Positions 1 to 12,200 of a stretch of DNA of 64,000 nt are shown here, one piece after another; positions within the stretch are counted from its first letter, which is position 1; each line of letters begins with the position of its first letter. Origin of the DNA: Mesocentrotus franciscanus (taxonomy: Eukaryota > Echinodermata > Echinoidea > Camarodonta > Strongylocentrotidae); the NCBI GenBank assembly GCA_037976565.1, contig CP137675.1:4474364-4538363 (forward strand), given 5' to 3'. The position numbers and the translations under genes were made by a program. Under the pieces are notes generated by a model. It was given only the letters and a program-made list of their open reading frames with translations, searched no databases and was not told the DNA's origin.

Positions 1-603
1 TGTGTAGTATAGGGCCAACCCGATTTTAACGAAAAAAATAGTACTGTGATAAAATAAAAGATATTTTATGATTATAGTTAAAAAATTATTTGTGATTGCG
101 TTGTATTTTCTTTCCTTTGTGTGTACACATTATATCACCGACATAATATAACCATAATGGGGGTGGAAGAGTAATGGTGATGAAGGGTTTGTTGCTTAAT
201 CTTCAAGGACACATTCTAGTTTGAAACTATATTTAAAAAAGTACATTGTGCGGTTTGTGCCTTCAGTGAAATCTCACACAGTTTATCAGTCACTGTGTTG
301 CGATCCCGTGAAATATTCCACGTGCGAAATAATTCTCACAACTTTCATTTTTCTGTTCAAGTCAGTCGTGTTTATTTCATAAAAACACATTTAGAATCCT
401 GGAAGCTGTAGAGGATCTAACATCCTAAAATGCCACGAGGCTTGAGATTGGCGGGCCAACCTATCCTATAAGCTACATCATAATGAAGTAAATATAAATG
501 TTGAATGACCATTGACTAATGCGCCTCCATGTCCAGCCTAGCATTTACTTTATACTGACCACAAAGCAATATAAGATCAATACAATTATTATACGTTCGT
601 TCA

Positions 604-769
604 CAGGGGCGAATCCAGGATTTTGTAAAAAGAAGGGTCATCACCTTTTTTAAAAAATGGGGGTACATTATTGTATTTGTGTATTATAGGTATAATGCTA
701 CTTGGGTTTCAAAAGGGGGCATGGGTCGATTGTGCCCCTCCCCTTCCCCTCCCCCTTAATCCGCCAGTG
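604..769. mobile_element. hAT-like miniature element
   Basis: The left end CAGGGGCGAATCCAGG and the inverted right end CACTGGCGGATTAAGG are related terminal repeats of the CAGNGGCG type. The 166 bp interior has no coding capacity. The 8 bp flanks do not match, so a target-site duplication is not shown. Confidence 0.5.
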
Positions 770-967
770 CGATCGATATAGGCTAGAAATGTTATCCTAA
801 AAAAGACCCGAAACATACGCAACATACGCAAAAGCATTATTTTACTGTGTCTGGTGTTGTACCTTTTATGATGGATTAAATGTCAGCACGTAGTTATCCG
901 GGTTCTGGGGAAGTTGTCCAAGAATAGAGAGGCGATGTGAGAGATAACGAGAAAGGGATGATATTAA

Positions 968-1120
968 TGTGAGAAAGGCAGAGAGAGAGAGAGAGAGAGA
1001 GGGAGGGGCGATGAAGAGCGAGAGTCTGAGAGAGGAAGAGAGAGAGAGAGAGAAAGGGGTAGCTGGAATGGAGGGAGGGAGGGAGAGAGGGGGTAAAAGA
1101 GAGAGAGAGGGGGGGGGGTG
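968..1120. repeat. GA-rich microsatellite cluster
   Basis: Interrupted (GA)n and GGGA runs over about 150 bp. Confidence 0.9.
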
Positions 1121-2038
1121 TTACCCGACCATGTAAAGTGGCATAGAGGGTGTGTTACCCAACAAAGTAAATTGGCATAGAGAATAATGGCCCCTCACGG
1201 CTTTGTATAAATATAATCCCTGTTATTACGTTGAGATGAAATCACAATATTCCAATTCATCGAAAAATATATATAAAACCATTTAAGCATACTTTTTGTT
1301 CTGTGTGTTGTGCAGTCACACAACGATATGTGGACGGATTGGGCGCAATATGGGAACCCCTGTTGCTCAAAGTACGCCATCTATCGTTCCAACGGCTTTT
1401 GTCTGGTTTTAAAGGTTTTATCGGTCCTACAAAGTTTGTCTTCCTTTTTATTTCTCTTCCCCAGTTTAGACCATCTCCTATTAAATATATGACAGGTTTA
1501 GTAGTTTGGTGTGCCTAAAACTGTAGCACTCTGTTTAATTCCGTTAATGATGCAGATTAATAATAAATGTTGCATCATAATTATCAAACACGAAATATAT
1601 TATTTCCAACAAGTTTTGGTATTTCTTTTAATTCCACTAGATGCTGGCTACTCGAATCGAATCCTTTCGCGGATTAAAACCTGTTTGAGGACGAAACCAA
1701 CAACAAGACGAAATTCTGAAACGAAAAACGCGAGCTTTCGTAGACATTTTCCAGACTGTGTTAATTTACTGACCCGTAACAGTCACAGTTAATTGAGTAC
1801 AAACGAAAAGGAGACTTTATGGGTAACGGTGCACGGATAAATATAATAACAAGGGTATGATGATCAAGCTATGTATAGAACGCTAATCGCCAGAGATATG
1901 TCTATTTAAACTGCTCTTTTCACAATAACCTAGAGATTAAAGAAAGTTTGATTTGATAACAAACAAAATTATGCACTGCAAATATTCGATCTTGGGCAGG
2001 CTTAAGCCCCAAACTCATAAAAATATGAAGTTTGACTT

Positions 2039-2078
2039 GCTCTCTCTCCCCCTCTCTCTCTCTCTCTCTCTCTCTTCC

Positions 2079-2112
<34 letters not shown>

Positions 2113-2162
2113 GATATCCCTCTCTCTCTCTCTTTCTCTTTTTTCCTCTCTCTCTCTCTCTT
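2039..2162. repeat. CT microsatellite
   Basis: Interrupted (CT)n tract of about 120 bp. Confidence 0.92.
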
Positions 2163-5100
2163 ATATATGCTGGAAAATGCAATTGAAATTTAATTATCCC
2201 ATCGTATGCTCTCTTTAGATTTGCTCTAAACTTTTCTCTACCCCTCCTGTCTCATTTTCTATAGTTCTTCGTTTTCTTTCATGTTTTCACAAAATTTCGG
2301 TTTCAATTTTCGTTTCTTCCTTTCTGTGTTTTCATGCCGAATTGAGGAAAACAAAGTATCAGTTTATCACAATAACATGCAGAGTGTGTAAGAAGTCACA
2401 TTTTCCACACCAACTTAGTTACAGCCTACTAGTAATATTATACATTTTGCTTGAGCGGGATTTCCACCAAATTATATATACTACTTGTTTGCCGGATCGA
2501 GTTACGCCACAAAAATACCTAGTATATTGTTGATCAGACTGATCCTTTATTTTGAAAAGAATGAGAAAGAGAAAGTAAAGGTTAAGAGATTGTGACGCCA
2601 TGTATGATTCACCTGCCAGCTGTCAAGGTTATCATGTGATTGACCTTTGACCTTTGAGGGAATTTATCAACGTCATTTGGGGTGGGAACTAAGGGCAATC
2701 TGTCATCGATGAATACAATCATAGGTTATCCAAAGTGAAATATTCGTAGAAAGTCTTACACCTCACCAGGGACATCTCCCTGACCTCACCCTCTCTTGAA
2801 ATATATGTATGCGGGAAAAACCTTTGGCCAGGGGTAATAGAGAAGCGTTATATAATCTTACAAAGAATTTCATGATATGAATGAAATATTAAATACCTCA
2901 TTAAGTCTTGGGCAACATTAAACCGCAGTCATTCTGGTTGTATGAGTCACTACAGCATCAAACTGCAAACTGGTCTCTGTTTCAAGCTATATATGGTAAT
3001 AGCAAAAATTCGGTTAATCAAACGAAAATAATTTAAAGTGTTTGATATACTCTTTCACTTCACACTCTCACTAATCAAACGAATATAAATTCATTCTTAC
3101 TAAAAGTGTTTGAAATTCACTTCATGATGTCAATACTCACTTCACAATCATCGATACCCAATCGTAAAATTTCAATCAAATTTATTGTCGAAAAGTCTCA
3201 TTTGTTTTTGTATTTTTTAAATGTTATACGGAAATTTTGAAAAAGTATGTAGACCAAGACCTTGAAAATATTACACTCAATATATGTTTATAACATTAAT
3301 CATGCCGTCTTATATTTCACTTCTTTGTGCTTTAATGCTCAAATTTGAAGGAAAAAAAGCCTTAAAGAAGGTAAGTCACATTCAACAGAGGATGCCAAAT
3401 TAAATGCTTTTTCGAAGAAGTTGTTGAGCAACAAAATGACGCAGTGGTGGTCAGACACTACCAAGAACAGACACATGATAATATTCTGGAAAATTATCAT
3501 CGGTTCAGAGAAAGAGGTTATTACATTGAAACCATAATGCCATGATAAGCCTACATTAGAACATGACATGGTCTATAATGTTTGAATATGCTAATTGACA
3601 ATGAACTTTGCATTTAGCCATTTGAATTTTGCCGAAACGTGTACAAGTACCTCACATCATGTACATATAATCGATATATACCCGAATATCAAGTGAAATA
3701 ACCTTTAACTACGATATACGTTTATTAGGCTATAGGCCTACACAATATATGTCTTTACGTATACGTAAGTGATGCAATTTTGGAAAAAAATACCTTTGGA
3801 ATTACCCAAAAATTGATTTATTGCATAGCGTCAACAAACTATACTGCCTTCAGTTATACACAATAGAAAGAATTGGTGATGTCATTGAAGACACAAAGAT
3901 CCTATTCACAAGTGCAGAAGTCAAAATAAGAAACGAAAACACTGAAATTATGTTGTCCACAAAAGAATTGGTATTGCCTGTCGTCCTTGTGTCATTAATG
4001 CGGGTGGACTGAAAAAAAAAACACGGATTTTGTTTTTCTTACAATAATTGAATGTACACTCAATGCTATATTCTCGAAAAAGAGATCGTTAAACCCATAT
4101 TACATGGAAACTGGTCATGAGATACAGAAGTAATCAACTTTGAAGTCAAGCTTACAACTTTTTGGCGTACAGACAAAAATAGTTTTGTATATTTCGTTTC
4201 ACTTTACACTCAGATTATCGCCCAAGGTTGTTTTTCCACAAGAAACTCAGTTTTAAAGATTGATGAAATCCAAACTTCGATTGAAGATAAGAAAGCACAA
4301 CGACACGTAGCGATAAGAAAATTAAGAAGAAAATTAATAAGACAAAGCTGAACCAATCTCTCTTACTATAGATAGTTGATTTCATACGTTGTACAATATT
4401 TTAGGAGTTGATTTGATCATCGTTCGTTGTTTAAAGAGAACAAGCAGTTTACTATAAAACATCTAAGCACAAAAAACCTCCCAGTTAAACCTAACTTTAC
4501 TTATCTATAAATTTGAATATGGTATACCCTCTTCAAATCATATTTACGAAAAGACGGACAGGAAAGAACAAAACAGTCTTAATATAAAGAAAATATTCGT
4601 TAGGACAACAGGTATTATTCGATTTACCCGGTATCTCGATTCATAACACTTTTGACGATTTAATGTCGTAAAATCCCCCCCCCCTCCCCATCATGGTCCA
4701 AAATCTGTAATACATGCACATCCAAAGTGTGGCGTCAAACACTTTTTGTGCTAAACAATGGTGTGGTAATCACACTAGCCCCAAACACTGAATTTGCCCT
4801 GCTCAAAACCGCTGCTTGAATGATTTCGCAGTGAACCTCATGCGCAGGCTTTGTTGTTTAAAACCAGTAACCTGGACGACGAGTGAATATAACGTTAGCA
4901 CTTCGGTACTCTATAAATCATCACATACCAAGTATCTTCCTCTGACCATACATATTTGACTTATATTCTAGGGTACAGTAAGATGTATTATACATCGATC
5001 GTTGTTTTTTATTTCGTGTTCTAGCGACCAGCGACTACCATGTTTATCAATGCTCATGACCTTAACAAAAAACCGATTTACATAAAACCTTTCAAGCGTA

Positions 5101-5939
5101 TTATCCCGAATGCCAATATGAGCAGCCGTTCAGCAAATTTATTTTCAGTTCACAGTCTGGTTTATTCATAAAAATATTCTTAATAAACATGCATACAGTT
5201 AGTGACTCTTCGAAAATGAACCGCTTCTCCTATTTGGTATTTCTGTTTTCCCGATCTTAGTCGATAGAATTAAGTTAATCTTCAAGTTGCCCAATGAGAT
5301 GAGTGTACAGTTTCCACTTTTCTGTACAACTTCCCCCGTAAACCTTTCACCCTTTTCTTATCGCGAGGGAGGATTGTTCTCAAAAGTGACGTCATGAGAT
5401 GCTAAACCCAAACCACCCTACGAGATCCCCTTTAATCTTGGTATTCATGTACCGGGCGTTACTTCTTACCGAAGAATAGAAAGTTGGTCTGAAAAAGCAT
5501 TGTTATTCATTGGCCGAACAAATACAAAGGAAGCAGTATGACGGTTGACTACAAATCGTCCCAACGTGCTGTGCATTCATTCGAAACCGTTTCCTTTTAT
5601 GCATCCAAAGGCTTCGAAGGTTTAGAAGACGGGTACGTTGATGTAATAACAAACGCTAGAAAACGGACAGGACACAACTACAGTTTTGCTCTAATGGAGG
5701 AAAGAAAACAAGGTTAAAAACTCATATTTCCTACTTTTAACGCAGACGTGAATATGGAAAGCATTTGAAAGAGGATAAGCGTGAGCTGTGATCATTTGGT
5801 GGGGTAAAAATACGCCAATTATTGGAGAAGATCACTTAATTGTTATTATGCGAAGCATTATTAGTCATCAGCGGACCACACCTAACTCTATGTAGAAACC
5901 TGTAACAGTACATCGCCTTGTGTACACACACTCGAATAC

Positions 5940-6059
5940 ACACACTCGCATTCTTTTCGCTCGTTCATTTCTCATCGTGCTGTCTCAGGAGCAAGAACCG
6001 TTTTTCGCGGAGGCACATTTTTTTCAAGGAATATTGGCTCTTTTTCATTTGTTGGCAGC
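5940..6059 (+). promoter_or_regulatory. Probable 5' UTR / splice acceptor region of gene 1
   Basis: A pyrimidine-rich segment runs into TTGGCAG one base before the ATG, and a second possible acceptor CTGTCTCAG lies near 5990. Either a spliced leader exon joins here or transcription starts nearby; no TATA box is obvious. Confidence 0.4.
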
Positions 6060-6282
6060 ATGATGGAATATCATAATTCTATATCGTCTTTGAGGACTAT
6101 CATCATTGCCTTTGTTTATCTTGCCTTATCCGTGAAAGAAACCCAGTCATATCCTAGTGGAGCACCTCTAGACGCCTGTACCTCTTTAACACCGGGGCAT
6201 GGACGCACCCCTCAAGTTTCTCCCAGTCCCTTTTCTATTACCCCTCAGTTTCAGAATTACGGACCGAGTACTTCCATGCAAG
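6060..6282 (+). CDS. Gene 1 coding exon 1: signal peptide and start of Reeler domain
   Basis: ATGATG opens a 30-residue signal peptide with hydrophobic core [10 protein letters not shown]. The mature N-terminus [10 protein letters not shown], followed by PGHG and SPSPF, is the usual opening of a Reeler domain. The donor AAG|GTGAGT leaves one base of the next codon (phase 1). A pyrimidine-rich stretch ending in GGCAG directly before the ATG looks like a splice acceptor, so a non-coding 5' exon probably lies upstream. Confidence 0.88.
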
Positions 6283-9200
6283 GTGAGTGTCATTCACGAA
6301 AGCACCTGTAATGGGGATTTCTGGCATATTTGGCATTGTTTTATACTTGAGTCATGCTGTTGGGGTTTACCATGTGCATTTAATATATGATCTGGTATCT
6401 GGTATGCTGCATACAAGTGCACCTGTCCACCGTTGAATGTTATTGAATTACTTCTATACTTCTATGACGATACTCAGCAAGATCCATAAGTGAGGATGTA
6501 ATGCTGAGGAATGAACTTAGGTGCTCATTTGCAGTGCATGCTTGTTGGTGCCGCATTTAAAAGGTTGTGCAAGTAAAAATCTAGTTCCTTAGTCTAGATG
6601 CTGGGTGGAAGCACTCCCTTGAAGGCCTCCAATGACATGTTTATCCTTGTGTTATCATTTGTTCTGTTTATAGAAATATGTAGGCTAACTATAGTTTATC
6701 ACTCATACATGTCCGAGGTTCGCTGGAATTGAAGTTAATGCTTATAAATGTACGAGTTGGTGATGCAAGGTTGAGATGGAAAAAAGGTGTTCTTCCAAAT
6801 ACCGTGTAGTTTAATGTTCGGCAATTGAGTAAATGTACATCTACTTGTATTTTCATATACAGGTTGTAGGGGCCTATATCATCTTCCCTTAATTTCAAAG
6901 ACTTTATTATTTAAATATGTCATTATATTAGTTTCCATTATGTTCGTGTAGGCATTCTTCTTCATGCTCTATCTGCACGATATGAATAACCTTATTTTCT
7001 GCCTCGTATATGCTGTAGTTACTTGTTAACTTTAAAACATCGTCAAATTCACATTTTCAAAATTTTTCTTTTGAGAAAATGGTTCATTGTGTTGTATATT
7101 TACAATTTCTCTCACGCTTTGAGAGTAATCTACTTCTTCTTCAGTTCTTCATCTTCTTCTTTTTCGTCGTCTTCTTCTCCCTTTCTCTCCTTATCCTCCT
7201 CCTTCTTCTTCTTCTTCTTCTGCTTCTTCTTCTTCTTCTCCTTCTTCTTCGTTTTTCCGTCGTTTCTCCTCTTTCTTCTTCTTCTTCTTCTTCTTCTTCT
7301 TCTTCTTCTTCTTCTTCTTCTTCTTCTTCTTCTTCTTCTTCTTCTTCTTCTTCTTCTTCTCCTCCTCCTTCTTCCGATCTTCGTCTCTTCTTCTCCTTCT
7401 TATATGACTCCTCATCCTCCTTCTTCTTCTTCTTGGTTCCTTTGGCTTTGCCTCCTTTAATCCTGAAGATTCTTGTAGGTCTTTGAGAATTACAATTGTC
7501 TGACGAAACCAACCGAATAATAATGATAATAAGTGATTGTAGAGATGTGATGTTTGTATTGGCAATATTCTTTGACTGCGACCCGGACGTTTTCTTTCAA
7601 ACAACGATATCAACTGCGATAAGCGTTAAAGATACTATGTCCCTTTTGCAGCCAACATCAAATTCTGTATAACTTTGCAGGAATTATGAATATGTCATGT
7701 ACATGTATGTCCTATCTGTGAAATTTAAACATTAGTAGTGTCCTAGTATTCAAATTATGCAAGGAAACCCGTTTACCTTGTAGACGTCACTGTCAGACAC
7801 TATTGAGTGACTGACTGACATCTTTTTTTGTTTGTTAATGACATACATAAAATGAGCTGTAACAGGTACATGAGCATTTGTCTACATCCACTACTTGTAA
7901 TGGCCAAAATTAAACTGATTGAATCTTTGTGCAGCACAAAACGTACGACCATTTGGTAAAAGGGTCTGAAAATCAGACTATTACTTAGGTGATTGCAATC
8001 ACGTAAATATCGGCGTAAATATTCATCAATGAATGATACACGCCAATAAGAACTAAAACAACAACAACGCAATCACTAAAGTCGATTCGACAACTAATGG
8101 TCGTTGTTTTCCCACTAAAAGCCATTTTCAAGCCATTTCGTTTTGAGGGAAGTTCTAAATTAGTATTGTCTTTCAAATGCCGTTGGAATTTAACCTTTTC
8201 ATTTTTTTGGCCTGCAAATGGGACATTGTACCTTTAAAAGAAAATGTCTTTCATTTTCTACCGAATTAAAGAAAAACAAGAAGGAAAAAAGATAAGAAAA
8301 GAATGACTGCTTATCATAACCATGGCCTAGAGAGTATTCATTAATTAGAAGAGACGAAAACGGAAGGAATAAAGTCAAGACTATGTCATTGAAGAGGAAT
8401 TCATCGTCAAGATAAGATGAACCTTGAGCTAAGTTCATGTTTACTGACTGACTAATCAGATCATTAATTTCAGTTCAACACGTACTGTGTTGTGTTAACC
8501 GTTCTGCAGTTAGAATTGCATGTTTATTCCAGCTGAAAGATGCATTCAAAGGGGGACCATATCCACATAATATGTACGTACATCACCTCAGTATTCTGAA
8601 CAGGACGAAGAGAGCATGGTTAGAAACTACGATATCAACATATTATACTATCAGGATGTGTGATGGTTAGAGTTAGAATACATGTCCAATGGGATTTTGA
8701 CTGCATCAACATGATCTAATATCACTCTACAAACTAAAATTTTAAATCACCATTTAAAAGGGCGGAGGAGTGACCATCCCCCCATGTCACATGAACACTT
8801 TTAACATGCTATTCAACCTTTTATAGTGTTGGATCCAACATGTTCAAAGTATTAATCTACCATTTGGAAAAAGTGGTCACCCCTTGGCCCTATTAAATGG
8901 TGATTTAATAATGATAGTGTACATGTACATGTATGTCAATGTTTCTACTTTGGTTTAACGGACTGACACACCATACAAATCACTCCACACCTATTGTTTT
9001 AGAATTCTCTGTCATACATAAAATTTACAACGTTCACTGAACACCGAACTTGCTATATACATGAATACATACATGTAGCTTACATCATCATATCTCTTTA
9101 ATATGTTTGGCGTTCAAGGAGCACATTTCCATTTTGTAACAGGTATATGTATAACAATTAGAAAGTGAAGGATTAATTTCAAGCATGCTTCGGTTAGCAC

Positions 9201-12200
9201 CAAACATATGTCTTTGCAGCTAAATCATTTATAATTATAAAAGAGCGTTTGATTATGCTGTTGCAAATTTATTGTAATTAAAACAAAAATCAGTATACCA
9301 GTGACAAAATGTATTTCTCCAAACTGGAGGAAGCCAAGCGAAGAAGAAGAAGTGTGTACGTCATGAAACTCAACAATAGGCTGATTGTTCATTGTATCGC
9401 TTTTATTTCTTTCTTTTTTTTCTCAAATTTATGTTAATTATAAAGTAGTCTGTAAAGACAGTCGTGATGAGTCATAGTTCGTATTACCCCAAACACTCTG
9501 CAGTACCGGTATACCAAAGCAGTGTTTGTGTCGTTAAATACTGTACATGTATAATTCATGGCCGACAAAAATGGTCACTGAATGATGTGACTATTCTTAG
9601 CCGCTCAAATCGAACAAATATGAAACGAAGAAAACAATAAAGCGTTCATCACACACACAAGCTAATATGACTAGAGGGAGGGCGTCTATATGAAATCAAT
9701 AACCCTCATGCCGCTTGGGGTATCGTAGGGAAGTGTTAGATTTAATTAGACAGTGCCTATCGCTAACAACGTTTTTATTGAACTTCTATGCCTATGGTCA
9801 ACTACCCATGTAAAGGGGGTGGGGTATAATGAGGGATATACATGTAGCCACCCCACCCTGCCTTCCCTAATCAGTTAGCATGTGCGATGATACATGTACG
9901 TGTATAAATAGTATTCTCTACAACTGCAATGACTTTAACAACATTGCAGTTTTCAGAAACCATGATTTCTTGTTCAGACACCTTTTTTGAAGATATCATG
10001 TTCAACTTTTTTTATAGATATATTAATTTCGTTTTACGTTTTTTTTTAAGGGGATGTGTTATTCTGGAAAACCCAACAAATGATGAAGTATCAACCTATA
10101 TCTTGTTCATTCACGGTTCTACTCTTTGGTTTGTTTCTTCTATTAATTGTTTTCTATTTGATAGAACTATCAAATAGGGGATAGGTAATGGATAGAAAAT
10201 TACATTATTCTGCCACATTCGTTTGTTTTAAGATTCTTTTATTACTTCCGTTTGCAAAATAAAATCTTCATAATAATAAAAGTAAGATAGCATAAACAAG
10301 CATATCCTTACGCCAGAATCATACGTGCAAACCTAAAAGATTATGACATTTAAAAAAACTTTAAACATGATGAAATGAACATTCAACAAGAAGTCAAATC
10401 AACAGAAAATGTTAATAGCACAATCATAATGTATTATATGATGGAAGTAGATCCTGATATGGGGATGTTATTATACATACATGGAGAGGAGAATATTCCC
10501 GAATCCTCACACAGCATCTCCTCTGGACCGTGTAAACTGCATGTCGTGTCGATTAGAGAGAGAGAGAGAGGGGAGAAAAAAGAAACGGGCTGAACCCATC
10601 AAAGTGCCCACGTCTTCGTCGTCTTGCATTTTTACATTGTTTGAAAATGTTTTTTTCTTTGTGGATTTAGTGTGGGAATAGAACGAAAAGCACAATAGGT
10701 GATCGTCCCTGGTTGCATCATGTCTTTGGTTTCATGTTTGCTGGAAAGGTAGGACTGTCTCGTGTGTCAACATTCACGAAGAGGTAGGGCCCAATAAAGA
10801 AAGCCGTCAGGGTGGAACACTGCATGGGCTTACAGAGGACAGTATATCATTATATATTTATATGAATATACTCTACTGCACTTAATACAAAGTAATAAAG
10901 TATCATATATTATTACCCCGGCTGTAGCTGAGCTGCCATAATAAGGCGTTAAATATACCAGAAATGCACTTCATAATTATGAAGACCACTTATCTGTACA
11001 AGTTGTTTTGGTTTATCTTTCTTTTTTTAATGGAAAATAGACGCATTACATGTTTGCAAAATCTTAAATTTTAAACCTGCAATGTATATAGATTAGAAAT
11101 CATGTTCGAATTAATTACATGTCAATATATATATAATTATATATATATACATGTAATATGCCATTGTCATGTCCGAAAGTCACACGGTCAATAGGTGACG
11201 CGCATGCAAAGGGCGATGTTTTGAAAGTCTGTGCGATCTTGTCCTAAATTCACAGGATTTTATGTAAAAGTAAATGAAGGCTCAACGTACATTGTATATT
11301 GGTAACTGCAACAAAAAGTAACGATATCTAATATCTGGACTGCAATATTAAACTTCTTCCAAGTAGCTTGCCACATTGGGAGAGGTACATGTATGGATGT
11401 GGGGGCTCGTATCCTTCATCAAATTCACGTAAAAAAAAATAGAGAGGGTGAGAGAGAGAGCTGAAGATAAAGAGAGAGAGAGAGAGAGAGCGCACGCGCG
11501 TGTGATGATCAGACTCAGAAGATACATGCAGCAAGTCTTTCGAGGTCAAGATATTGATATGACAAAATAAAATCGATGTAACTGTTCGCTTAAATGTCAC
11601 GTACTTTTTTTTTTAATTTCAATTAATTTTATATTCACCACGATGTGGCTCGTCACAACCTGATATGGAATGCTTGGATAAAATTTCGCGCAGAAATCAG
11701 TGGACAGGGTTATGTACATGTGATTTACATCAATTACATGTACTGTATGTACATGTACAAATGTATGTACATGTACATGTATATTACATGTAGGTCAATG
11801 CCGCCATAATTATAATAACGAGAATCACTGGATGATTATACCTAGTTTGGATAAAATTACATCATTCAATATTGTTACTATGGTAACGCGTTGTCGTACC
11901 CTCATTACAATTACTGTAGGCTAAGTGACGATGTAGGTCTACTTGACGCATAAATGGAGATGTATATGTATTTGACATTTATGAACGCACACATGTACAT
12001 GTACATTAACACGAATGGCAGATAAAATGTCAACCAAAAGTAAAGACCATTTACAGGACTCAATATGACATCACGGATGCACACGGTGTACAAACACGTA
12101 CAATTGCAGGCATCAATATTATAATGAGCTAATTAAAACGAAATTCAAAATGTGAATTAAATTGAATTTACAAACTTAACATGTAATAGAGAAAAGTAAT

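Larger units (their letters stand above)
1..5939. other. Upstream non-coding region of gene 1
   Basis: Only short, non-conserved open frames, a hAT-like miniature element at 604-769, GA and CT microsatellites, and AT-rich unique DNA. I see no coding exon with domain content. Enhancers or a 5' UTR exon of gene 1 may lie here but cannot be pointed to. Confidence 0.6.

Noticed and set aside
7023..7613. Long open frames on both strands rich in Leu, Ser, Glu and Lys
   Set aside because: They are the six-frame readings of the TTC microsatellite; there is no domain content and no splice context.
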